Assembly: GCA_021018995.1 (NCBI GenBank)
Contig: CM037596.1
Location: forward strand, 12,971,501-13,035,500
Reading direction: 5' to 3'
DNA: 64,000 nucleotides
Source: Chloranthus sessilifolius
Taxonomy: Eukaryota; Streptophyta; Magnoliopsida; Chloranthales; Chloranthaceae
Both the position numbers and the translations under genes were made by a program. This document shows, piece after piece, positions 22,151 through 32,840 of the stretch. The notes beneath the pieces are model-generated. The model ran no database searches. It worked only from the letters and a program-made list of their open reading frames with translations, and was not told the DNA's origin. Within the stretch, counting starts at the first letter, position 1. The number at the start of each line of letters is the position of its first letter.

Positions 22151-22694
22151 ACTTAGTAGAGTTGGAGATCTCAAATTTTAAGTTCAACGAGATAAGTAAC
22201 TACTTCATGACCCTTGAAAGTGCACAAAGGTATGTTGCCTATCGGCTATCCCTATGGTGTTAAAAATTTCGTGCATATCTCTTGCAACGTGCGTGAGTGA
22301 TTTTAACTCTTAATGATTTTGTAGGGATTCGTTTGATGGGGTGATAAAGTAGTTATAAGAGCACCCATGACAGATTCACTTATATGAGTATGGAAGTGAA
22401 GCCGCTTCAACAAATATTTGGTCTTCTCTCTGAGATACTCATGAAATCATGATTTTAGCGCATGCCTGTAAAGTGTAAGCCTTATGTCACTAATGATTTA
22501 GGTCATAGTAAATATATATGTAATTCCAGTTTGTTAGACATATTTTAAATTCAAAGCTATAAGCTACTTAAAGTCCTTACAAACTTTCAGTTATATGTAT
22601 GAGTCAAAGGTTCAAACCGAATGGTACCTCTGATGCTGTTTAGTCTAATCACTCTGATACACATTTTTTTTATATTTTGAAACAAGTGGGTGAA

Positions 22695-22696
22695 TG

Positions 22697-22789
<93 letters not shown>
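22695..22789. repeat. (TA)n then (TG)n microsatellite
   Basis: About 70 bp of TA repeats pass into about 25 bp of TG repeats near the start of the copia LTR. Confidence 0.97.
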
Positions 22790-22790
<1 letters not shown>

Positions 22791-23886
22791 ATTTTAGTGT
22801 AGTAATATATATTTTATTGTTTTAAAATTAAGTCTATCATTATCATTATAAATTGATAATAATTCGATGACAAAAATTATTTACTTTGTGTGTAAATAAA
22901 TAAGATTTTTTTAAAAATATATAATATAATATGTATGTATGTATATGCAAGAAAGAAAGAAAAAAAGAGAGAGAGAAGCCCAAGAGACATGGGCCAAAGG
23001 CCCAACGTCTTTAAGCGCAATGAGCGGGTGGCTTCCAATGGTCTTACCCCCAACAGTTACCTCCAACGCCGAAGAGGCGCTACACAATGACTAAAAGATT
23101 TAAAACAGTCTTTTCGTAGTGTCTTTTCACATTTCTCTTCGAAGAAGTGCCTTTTCAGATTTTGGTACATCTCTTCACCGTAAATTTAAAAAGACAATAA
23201 GAAAATCAATTTATTTTGTCTGAAAAGACACAAATATGAAATCTCTTCACTGTCATCTGAAAGGACACAATTGTTCAAAATTTTCTCTATAAATAAAAAT
23301 AAGATCTTAGTTAGAAATATACAAGACACAACAAAAATAATAATCTTTCTACGTTCTTATATTCTTTATTTAAGAATTTTTTTGTGTATCAGAAAATCTG
23401 TGTGACACCTTCTTTTTCTATAAAGTGTAATCTTAAAAAAAAAATGGTTCTTGGCAAAATCGGGCTCTGTTTTATCCTGAAGGCAGATGTGACAGCCCGA
23501 CTTTTCTCACATGAATTTCTCTGAAAGGCCATGTCGTCAGGTGACAATCCGATTCTTCCTACACGTGAAACCTAAGAAAAATCGGGTCGTCCAATGCTTT
23601 TTGATTCATACGTACTTAAACAGAAGGCAAAATAAATATCATATGACACTATTTCAATTCCAGTTCTATACATGACATAAATCAAAACTAATAAAATAAC
23701 CACCGGCGACGGCCAACCATCACCTAAATAGTGGTTCCAAAACTATACAAAATTGAGTAATTCTTAGTTTAAGTATTCTACTTGCAACCACCAAAATGAA
23801 TTGAGTCGAAATCTATCATATTGGACTAAGGAAAATATTCTTCAGGCCGCCTCGGGATTGTAGTCAGGATCATCTTCTAACTTAGA

Positions 23887-23894
23887 ATCCCGAT
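23887..23894. repeat. hAT target-site duplication, left (ATCCCGAT)
   Basis: ATCCCGAT is repeated exactly at 30369-30376 on the other side of the element. Confidence 0.95.
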
Positions 23895-26081
23895 TAGTGG
23901 CGGAACCAAGATTCTCATCTAGGTGGGGCACAAAATGAATTAGAGCTAGATAAATTTTGTACAATGAATATAAATTTAAATAAATTTATATTATAAAATA
24001 TAATTTTTATTAAAATTACATTAAAAAAAAAAGAAATTTGTAACAATAAGACATTGACAATTGTGTATCATTCATCTACAAAAAAATCAAACTTTGAATC
24101 TATTGTCAACTATAAAGAAAATTTCTTTTAAGGCAATTGTCCTCATGATTTAGTATTTAAACTTTAAATGATCTAAAAAAAAAAAGCAAACTTTTTATAA
24201 GCAACAAGTGATCTTTTTTATTTACACATAGATACTTTAATAATAATCATCACAATAATGACTATTAGCCTATCTTCTTTGGGGTTTTAATTCCTCAATT
24301 TACAAGTTCAAAGTACATAAGCAACTATGATATCTATGAAGGAGAAATAAATGAATATGGTAATCTCCTGCCATCACATCAATCTTATCAAAAGGCAGAG
24401 AAAAGTATAATTTAAAAATCAATATTAACCTGTTTAGGTAATTTATCAAACAGTCCATAAGAGTCTTTTAACATTGAGAACATATATAATTTTAAAGTCC
24501 GATCTTCAGAACATGCCTATTTTCTATCTGATATGTATTTAGGACTCCCAAATAATCCCTGATTGCTTATTCATGCATTCAATTAAATAAACCTAATTTA
24601 TCACAAGGTACCTGTTTTTGCAACCAAAGACTCTTGTAGTGTCTCCAAGTTTTCATGTGCGAAAACAGATGTGCGCCAGTCTATACTTCCATTCTAAGTT
24701 TCTAACGCCACAATATAATAATAAATTAAAAAAAAAATCTCTTTTCTTTGTCCTAAAAAATTATGATAGATTGATAGTATCTGTAATATCCCGAAAATTT
24801 TTGAAAACAGAACCTGATCACCTCGGTGTGCGTGCCCGAGCGAGTTGCACAATGACATCTTGAATTTTAGAATAATTAATTTGAAAGAATATCTTTAGTG
24901 AAAAGTTGAATTAAATGTCTTTAAGACCATTGGTTTGAAATTCATATGTTGAATTATATATGCTTGCTCAATACTCAAGTAGGACTTAATGCAAGTGGAT
25001 AGAGTTGTAAAATAAATATCATGATATCTATGGAAATATCAAGATATTTTGGGCTTGGTTTTGCATTATAAAGAGGGAGAGTGAAGAGCAACTCTCACTA
25101 CTCTTTCTTGTGAGAACCAAGTTTTGAAATATATTGCAAGCTTTCTTCATCTTCCTCGCAAGGATCGCTAAAATTTACAATCGCTCTTACGATCTTGATC
25201 GTAGAAAGGCTTTGGAATCCGTAGCTGTTTTGCTTGAAGATATTGAAAGAGAGTATTGTTGATAGTGTGTGAACCAATCATAGTAAATGTATTATCTGCA
25301 CGATGAGAAGGTGAAGTGATATCTTTGCTAGAGTGGAGCTCGTTCTGAGATCTGCCGACGTTGGATTTCACATGATTCAATCTGACACCTTGGGATAGAA
25401 CATCGAAAGCCACGAAATCGGCCTTAAAAGGTTAGCTCGTTAATATTTTATATGTGTATTTCTTAGTCTTAATTTAGACTAGTTAGTATGTGAAAATAGA
25501 AAAAAAATCGGTTTAGTTTTGGAGAAAAACAAGTCAAGGAAGAGAAAACCCGAAGAGTTGTTGAATCTATAAAATCGAATGTTTGAATTGAAAATCAAAC
25601 GTTCGAATATGAAATCGAACGATCGATTTGGGAATTGATCGATCGATTTTGGCATAGCCTAACAAGTGAAATGTGACAGCCCGGATTTCCACGCCCGAAA
25701 ATCCGTGCCATCAGGATCATACTCTGGATGATCCCCAGGACAAATCACAGAGTGTCTGCTCGTATGGCGAAAATCAAGCAGACACTGTCCAGCAGTGCTA
25801 GGTCGAGTCATCATGCAAGGCATTTAAAATAGAAAGAAACAATAATAAAACATGTATTTAAATATATCAAAAGAACATACATTCTCAAAAAGAACCAAGA
25901 AGAACCACTGGTGATGGACATCCATCACCCAAAATAATGGTTCCTGATAATGGTTCCAATAGAATGTATAATAATACAATAAAGTAAAATCTACAAAAAT
26001 AAATACAGAAAGTGGCCACCAGGCACACAATAATTCAAGGTTTATATAAAATCCCTAAAACATCATACTAGTATACCCAGA

Positions 26082-26188
26082 CTATGGATAGAACTCGTCC
26101 GCCTGGACATCGATCTCCTCATCCTCAACCTCTAGATCAGACTGGTAGTCAAGGTCGCTCTCGGGGCCGGGAGCTCTAGCCTCAGAAC
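26082..26188 (-). other. Acidic peptide reading frame in LTR B
   Basis: After TTATAG on the minus strand the frame contains PESDLDYQSDLEVEDEE and ends QADEFYP-stop. It aligns in pattern with the frame in LTR D, including the shared TTCTGAGGCTAG opening. Confidence 0.6.
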
Positions 26189-26974
26189 CTATAATTATTG
26201 TAGAAACAGGGTGAGCTAACCATCTAAGCTCAGTAGAAGAATTTCAGTTAAAATTGCATCTTAATTGTAAAACATGGTAGTAGAAGATATAGTCAGAATT
26301 GAACAGATGCAAACAGATGTTTCAGAAATGCAGAATTTATCAAAGCAGACAAATCGTATCAGAATTTACGGAATGTGATGCATATAGTGTTTAATGACTT
26401 AGAATAATAAACTTAAATAACTCCCGTGAGTATAGCACGTGGTAGCCAGATTTGGTCAGATGGGTAATCCGAACCATCGTCGTTCACATGAACAATTTCA
26501 AGAAATGCAACAATGCCTCAACTATGGAGTGTAATTGTGCCGAGGATTTTTAAGCAGATGCACGATTGTGCCAGACACGGATATACCGCCGAGTCGGTAA
26601 GATTCGTCAGATTAATAAACCTCAAATCACATGCAGACATATTATATTTTAACAGAAATCAGATGACAGATGACAGGTGTCAGATAGCAGGAGTCAAATA
26701 TATAACAGAGTTTCCACACATGCTAAACATGATTGAAAAGTAAAATCAGACAATGCAGTTAATCCATGAGATCAAGAATAAATGCAATTTTCATTGAATT
26801 CCCCTACCTCAAATCAGACCTCTTTCTAAGTAAATCCAAAGCTTTTTAAAGTGTCATGGTTCGATCATAGACCATAAATATTGTATACCAAGTGTCAGGC
26901 AGGTCAGAAAGTCAACTGGTATGGTGTCCAGTAGCACTCAATTCACACAACCAAAACAGGACAAAAACAGGGGT

Positions 26975-27605
26975 GATTGATCGATCAACACCCTTATTGA
27001 TCGATCAATCCTCCTTGTTGATCGATCAATAGCCTCATTGATCGATCAATACCCTCAACTCAACCTACCAGTAACAGAGGTAGTTGATCGATCAATAGCC
27101 TTTATTGATCGATCAACACCCTTCATTGATCAATCAATACTTTAAATTGATCGATCAATACTGCCCTTTTCTTCACACTCTGTCATAGCCAAATTGATCG
27201 ATCACCAGCTTGCTTGATCGATTAATGTGTCTTGTTGATCGATCAATGACCTCATTGATCGATCAATAGCTTAAATTTTCAAAATTCCCACCTTCTGTTC
27301 ACATTTGTAATTTATACTGATTGATCGATCAATGCCTTCATTGATCGATTACTACACACCAGTGATCGATCAATGCCTTCATTGATCGATCAATACCAGT
27401 CATTGATTGATCACTCTCTCATTGATCGATCAATACTCAGGATTGATCGATCAATTCACTAATTGATCGATCAACACCCTTCGAGCATTGAACTTCCAAG
27501 AATTTCAATGTGTCTGCTCCCTTCTTTGTCTTATACGAATTGATCGATCAATGCCTCATTGATCGATCAACACCCTTCATTGATCGATCAATCTAGCGTT
27601 GATCG
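26975..27605. repeat. Palindromic GATCGATC array in LTR B
   Basis: About twenty exact TTGATCGATCAA-type palindromes plus four or so one-base variants lie within about 630 bp. Linkers are short and pyrimidine-rich on the plus strand (e.g. AGCCTC, CACCCTT, ACCCTC) and range from about 5 to 60 bp. Confidence 0.95.
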
Positions 27606-29368
27606 ATCAATAATGACAACACCTGGGTCATTAATGGAGGTCACTTCTTGACCTAATTTCCATCTCTTTCATTTATGGTTTACAACAACCATTAACACAC
27701 ACACACCAATACAAGCCCAAAGGCTTCAACCTTGCCCATTTTAAATGCACAAACATACCTCTATTTGGGTCCTTTCGTGGTTCCGGTAAGAAGATTCGAA
27801 AGAGGGCTTCGGATCTGGAGGCCGGCTGTATCGCTGGTGTGACTCCGATACGTAATGTATCGACTCCGATTCAGCACGCGGAGGTCTCACACGTATCCTG
27901 ACTATGCTTGAGTTCGCTTTATTGAACTCACCCTACTTCATCTCATACCGATGCACGATCTCCGCATCTCTAACCCTATTTCTTCACAAAACACGCTCAA
28001 TCTTACCTAGCCACAAATTTCTTTGCTCAAGAACAAGAGGAAGAAGAAGAAGAAACTTCTCTCCAGGTCTCTCCCTTCCTTTATAAGCTACCTAAACTGA
28101 AATATCTTTGATATTTCAGTTTAGACCCTAGTCTAAACTCCGGTGTGGAGCGCCTTCACGATCTCTACGGCGTAACACGATCCACTGAGGCTCTACTAGT
28201 CTCGGATTCATGCGAAAGTCTACATCCGACCTCATCTATCTACAAGCTAATATTATATCAAATAATATTAATTATAAAATTTAAAATTTGTCTCGATTTC
28301 TGTGCCAGGCACGTATATCGATGCAGTCTGATTCTTGTTCGAATTTTCAGGGTCGTTACAATATCTGGGGAAATCGAACAGTCAATTTCCAAAAACATTC
28401 GATTCGGAAATTGAACGTTCAAATTTGAAATCAAACGATCGATTTCTCCTGTTTCTGGCTATTTTTATTTTTCTTTAGAAAAACTCTGGGGAATTCTAGC
28501 TTTCAGTTTTCGATGCTATTAACACATAGTGTGGTACTAATTAAATCTAGGTTACGAGTAGGAAACCATTGGTGAGGACATTTGGGTACCTTGGAACGGA
28601 TCCGAGTCTAAGGTAGGGGAACCTCAATAAGTATTGCACTTTTGTCTACAATGATGAGTAATTTGCTGCAATCATCGTGAATTAAGATAATATGAATTTG
28701 CTTGCAATCATGAACTCCGAATTTAATTTGAACCTGCCTTGAACTTGATTAGCATGAACTCTAAACGCTGAATTCTAAATACATCTTGAATTTGCATATG
28801 AACCCTGAAACCCAGAACTCCGATTCTAATTATGTATTAAATTACATTGAATTATATGTTAGCATCTGCATTTGATTTAAGGTTCACTAGAATGAACCCC
28901 TAAATTCCTTGAATCGTGTTGACGGTAAATCCGCCTGGCATAGGTTACCCTCATAACGCAGGGGCTTGTTGCATTTCCTGAAAATGGTTCATTGAAAGAC
29001 GATGGTTAGGTAAGGGTTCCCATCAATATTATTCCTGCTCTCATGATATAGTAACTTGAGAAGAAATTTAAGTTATGATTTAAGTTATTAAACCAAGGAG
29101 CATTGCATGAAAAATAATCCGAAAATATTTAAAATCTTGATTGTTCGAATCTCGTTCATGACACTTTAATTGAGATTTGTTCAGAAAATTGCATCGGATA
29201 TAAATCGTCAAAATTCAGTAAATGAAACTGCTTTGGAATATATGTTTTGAAAACACATATGCTTTAATTTCAGTCTTTGAAACCATATTTATTATGATAA
29301 AATATAATATAAATTGAGTTTCTTCTGCCGAGCTTAAACTGTTAGCTCACCCCGACTATACGTCACAG

Positions 29369-29466
29369 GTGTAGATACTCAGAACTAGGGTTACGAGAGT
29401 GATCCGGACTACGTCCCAGAGGAAGAGTCTGAGATTCCTCCTGAGGAGTTCTTTCCTTTGACTTAG
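29369..29466 (+). other. Acidic peptide reading frame in LTR A
   Basis: After TATACGTCACAG the frame contains ESDPDYVPEEESEIPPEEFF, then PLT and a stop. It is the clearest of the family copies. Confidence 0.65.
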
Positions 29467-29939
29467 ATTTGTGATCTTGGTATAGTTATTTTTGTGATTT
29501 TTGATTTAGATACTGGTTGGATTGTGGGTCTGAGGTCCTATTTTTTGGATTATTGTCTATGTATCTTAGGGAACCATTTTTTTAGTTGATAGTAGGCTAT
29601 CACCAATGGTTCTTCTTGGTTCCTTTTTGAGCTATGAAGAAATGAGATATATCTTTTGTTTGTTTTGACTAGGTTTAGTTTAATATTCTTATTTGCTTTG
29701 TCTTCTACTTTTATATGAATGTATCGGTGCCTTGGTGAGCCGACCTTTCCGATACTCTAGGATTGAAAAAGTCGGGTCATCATAATATCATACCTATAAT
29801 GGCAAACGAGTTCTCGTCCGACACCAAAGACTCCAGCAGTCCAACCACAACACGTCAACACTGTCGCATTTGGTTTCGCCGGAAGGCCAGGAGAGGGCGA
29901 TGCCAGAGGTTTAGCCGTTTAGGGTTGGGTACTTGGGTT

Positions 29940-30270
29940 TTAGAGAGAGAGGGCACCAGGCCACCAGATGTTTTAGAGAGGGTTTTAGTTTTTTAGAGAG
30001 AGAAAGAGAGAAAATAGAGAGAGGGGGCTAGTTTATAGAAGGTTTTAGTTTTTTAGAGAGAGAAAAGAGGGAGGGCGTTGGGTTTAGAGAGGGCGACAAG
30101 GGGGTTTAGAGAGAGAGAGAGAGAGGGAAAAGAGGGAGGGGTTTAGAGAGGGTGCAGGTTTGGAGAGGGCTTGGGCTTAGAGGGGTTTAGAGAGAGAAAA
30201 GAGAGGAGGGGTTTAGAGAGGGTGTGGGTTTAGAGAGAGCAAGAAGAGAAGAGAGGTTTAGAGAGGGTGT
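29940..30270. repeat. Purine-rich TTTAGAGAG repeat in the hAT right part
   Basis: Irregular repeats of GGTTTAGAGAGGG, GTGTGGGTTTAGAGAG and (GA)n form a strongly strand-asymmetric purine block. Confidence 0.85.
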
Positions 30271-30368
30271 GGGATTTGGGGGTGACGTGTTTTGACTTGT
30301 TACTTCAGTACTTTTATAATATAAAGAAAAAAAAGGGTTTTCGGTTTGAGTGCGTAGTTCCGCCACTA

Positions 30369-30376
30369 ATCCCGAT
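30369..30376. repeat. hAT target-site duplication, right (ATCCCGAT)
   Basis: An exact copy of 23887-23894. Confidence 0.95.
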
Positions 30377-32105
30377 CCACATATAAACCTATGACATAAG
30401 ATGTCGGGATGAGCTAACAGTTTGGGCTCACTAGGAAAAAGATCAATGCCAATTTACATTTCATAATTTCAAACATAGATTCAATGACTGAAGTCAAATA
30501 TTATCATATCAAAACTGAGTTAAACAATATGCTTTCAAGTGTCATTTCAAGTTCAAATGGAATTCAAAGTGCTTAAATTTCAACTCAAGATTTAAATAAA
30601 ATTCGGAATTTCGTATGATTTCGGTTTTCTATCCCTTTCTCATCATGCAATACTGATTTTCAATGCTTAAATCGAAGTTATAACATATAACTAATTTCAG
30701 GGTTTCATAGATTCATATTCGTCAATTCGAAGATTTCCAATCGATAACCGCAATGTACTAATTCATAGTTCAAAATTCTAAAGGTTCTAGCATGCATTCA
30801 GATTCATATTCAAATTTGTATTGGTCACATCAAATGAGTCTATAAATTAAATTCAAAACAGAAAACGTGCATTGAGTTTTCCCTTCCATACGTTCAGTGC
30901 AAAATGAAGGTCCTTACCAAATGCGAAGACTCAATGTTCCCCTGCTCCTAACCTAGATCACACCGAGATCGTATACTACATGTTAATGATGGAGAAATCC
31001 GATGGCTCGAAGTTTCTCTGAGTTTTTTCAAAGAAAAACTGAAGTATTGATAAACAGGACAAACTAATCGATCGATTTCCAAAGGCAGAGAAAACTGATC
31101 GATCAATTTCTCCAAAATTTTTACACTTCCCTATTCTGTCAAAATCGATCGATTCGATCGGTTTTGACAGACTCTGTAGCCCATTCGGGCTTGTTCTTCT
31201 TTGGTCCATTTTTCTCTCAAACTTCAAATAATCTTTATCAATTTTCACACACTCATTAATCTAAGCTTAAGGACAACAATATCAAGCGACAATGCTAAGA
31301 TGCTCACCTCTTCTTGGTCGTTCATGCGTCTTGCGGTGATCTTTGCCCAAAGAGGGATTCAGAGTAATTCTTGCGGGTTCTCGTGGCGATCGAGTTCAAA
31401 ACAAAACTCAACACTAAGACTCATGCCTGCGTATTGATCTTGACCTTCTCAATTCGCGGATGACGTATCTACGATGAGCGATTCTCGCTTGCTCGAAACC
31501 ACACTCCCTCACGTTCCTTGATCTAAGTGTTGTCGGAGTTCAAAGGTTTCTCACAGTCGGGATCTACGAAGTGCTACCGGAATTAACGATGATTCTTGCT
31601 ATGAAGAAGACGAGGAAATTTACGGAGCGATCTTATGGCTTTGGTCTCACTAGAGGGTTTGAGGAGAAATTGAGCTCTTCTCTCTTCTCTCTTACAAAAC
31701 AAAACAAAACAAAAGCAAAGAAAAATAAATATCTTAGATATTTATTTCCAAGCCTTATGCACTTGACTTAAGGAGGCATATTGGGTAATGAGCAGGTACA
31801 CCGTACTTTGGTGCAAGAGTTCTTCACTAAGGGCCCAATTAAGATTCTAACTCCCTTTTTTTTGACACAAACTATATTTTTATCAATTATTTATTCTAAA
31901 ATTTCAAGGTGGTATCGGTCGCCGTGCTGAACATGCACACGTGATCGGTTGCATTTGGGTTCGGAATTTTCGGGATGTTACAACAAATTCGTTAGGAATC
32001 CAATTACATCTTCCTTTATCAGACGGAGTGGGGGCATCCATTGTCTTTAAGACAACGCAGTGAACTACGTGCATCGGAGCTATTTTCAACACCATTTTTT
32101 CAACA

Positions 32106-32287
32106 AGAACTTGGGGGTGAACTATGGTGCAGTAATGGAGCTGGGCTTGTTTTGGAATGGATTCCAAAAAGGGAGGATAATTGTAGTGTTTACGAATTGA
32201 GAGGCGGGCACTGCAGGTATAATACGAGTACATCTGAATTCTTATGCTTTTTCCCGGATAGGCCATATTTCAGAAATTGCCCTGAAA
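32106..32287 (+). pseudogene. Extracellular-domain exon of an LRK10L/WAK-like receptor kinase
   Basis: The frame reads GLVLEWIPKREDNC, YELRGGHCRYNTST, EFLCFFPDRPYFRNCPE, then a donor-like site GAAA/GTAAGT at 32287. The GxxLxW...C...GGxC...FxCxC pattern is that of the wall-associated receptor kinase C-terminal domain (WAK_assoc). The exon is cut at its 5' side exactly where the copia LTR appears to end, so its N-terminal half is missing. It would lie outside the cell and bind wall or peptide ligands. No kinase follows directly; the kinase at 39545 may belong to another copy. Confidence 0.7.
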
Positions 32288-32840
32288 GTAAGTTGTTGAG
32301 ATCACTTTTTTTCATTTTTTATCAATTATATTTCTTTACTCGGTAAATACACAGAGTAGGGATCAGTTCATGGGTTACTTGGAGAAATTTGTTTGTATTA
32401 ATCAGTTTTAGTGTTGATGTTTCAATACGCGATTTTTTTTTAAAAAGTTGTTTTAGTATTATATAGAAAGCTGGACAAGAGCCTCGGAAGGACCGATAAA
32501 AGCCCAAGCCAACACCACAAGCACTGTACTTGGAAAATCGGAATTTCCAGAGAAAATAAGAGTAGGTACTTGGGTACAACGTAGGAAATCCTCGCACAAA
32601 GGGAGAAACCTATGTAGGAGGAAACTGAAATGTCCGGAAAAAAACCTCCGAAAAAGAAAAAATCTCCCAAAAGGTGTAAGAGGCCACCAAAACAAGAAAA
32701 CCTGAAATTATTCAAAGTTGTAAGTTTATAATACAATGAGACACATGTATGATGTATCTAACCCATAAACTTAAAATGTAGAAAAGTACTTAGCCAATCA
32801 ATATCCATTAATAAAGACCCGGGGTTCAAGCGGACTTTTT
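32288..32840. other. No gene seen
   Basis: Probably receptor-kinase intron or flank. The minus-strand ORFs at 32322-32736 overlap each other and show no domain. Confidence 0.45.

Larger units (their letters stand above)
25672..28360 (-). mobile_element. Long gypsy LTR, copy B, nested in LTR A
   Basis: On the minus strand it starts TGTAACGACCCTGAAAATTC at 28360 and ends ATCCGGGCTGTCACA at 25672, 2689 bp. It has a TATA-like cttataaaggaaggg (about 28080), the large GATCGATC array (26975-27605), donor-like TTTGAG/GTAGGGG (about 26810), the GACGATGG..CCCATC block (about 26465-26485), and an acidic frame (26082-26188). The flanks TGAAA and ATATC do not match, so either the TSD was lost or the junction was remodelled. 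No internal coding region remains. Confidence 0.85.
24782..29784 (+). mobile_element. Long gypsy LTR, copy A, inside the hAT and itself split
   Basis: It starts TGTAATATCCCGAAAATT at 24782 and ends GTCGGGTCATCATA at 29784. Flanks are GTATC (24777-24781) and ATATC (29785-29789), one mismatch from a 5-bp TSD, so it is probably a solo LTR. Its own sequence is 24782-25671 plus 28361-29784 (about 2.3 kb); the gap is LTR B. It shows a TATA-like gcattataaagaggg (about 25063), a small palindrome cluster on both sides of the insertion, a mini-exon (28551-28612), the GACGATGG block (about 29000) and an acidic frame (29369-29466). Confidence 0.85.
23895..30368. mobile_element. Non-autonomous hAT element with nested LTRs
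   Basis: The terminal inverted repeats are TAGTGGCGGAACCAAG (left) and, inverted, TAGTGGCGGAACTACG (right). The 8-bp TSD ATCCCGAT is typical of hAT. The element's own DNA (23895-24781 and 29785-30368, about 1.5 kb) encodes no transposase. The left part is AT-rich; the right part is a purine-rich GAGAGAG/TTTAGAGAG stretch (29940-30270). A gypsy LTR (24782-29784) lies inside. Confidence 0.92.
23488..31982 (-). mobile_element. Long gypsy LTR, copy E, split by a hAT element
   Basis: On the minus strand the LTR starts TGTAACATCCCGAAAATTCC at 31982 and ends GGGCTGTCACA at 23488. Its own sequence is 30377-31982 plus 23488-23894, about 2.0 kb; the rest is the nested hAT. It has the short palindrome cluster (31060-31165), a mini-exon (30918-30952) and an acidic frame near 23845-23886 (EDDPDYNPE, then PEEYFP after one base shift). 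The hAT cut the LTR between its second acceptor and the acidic frame. No matching TSD for the LTR itself was found. Confidence 0.8.
22694..32105 (+). mobile_element. 3' LTR of the degenerate copia, interrupted by nested elements
   Basis: The LTR starts TGTTATAT after the polypurine-like AAGTGGGTGAA. It contains a TATA-like ctctataaataaa (about 23285) and runs to 23487, where a gypsy LTR begins. The sequence resumes at 31983 (acaaattcgttaggaatccaattac, cgtgcatcgg) and appears to end at TTTTTTCAACA (32105), matching a TGTT...AACA border. The two parts total about 0.9 kb. The rejoining is inferred from the continuous LTR-like text and the receptor-kinase exon that begins right after. Confidence 0.6.

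Noticed and set aside
26975..27605. Regularly repeated palindromes resembling a CRISPR array
   Set aside because: The units are only about 12 bp, spacing is uneven from about 5 to 60 bp, linkers are low-complexity, and the context is a plant LTR.
32322..32736. Three overlapping minus-strand ORFs with aromatic-rich sequence
   Set aside because: No domain, mutual overlap in different frames, and no promoter or splice support.
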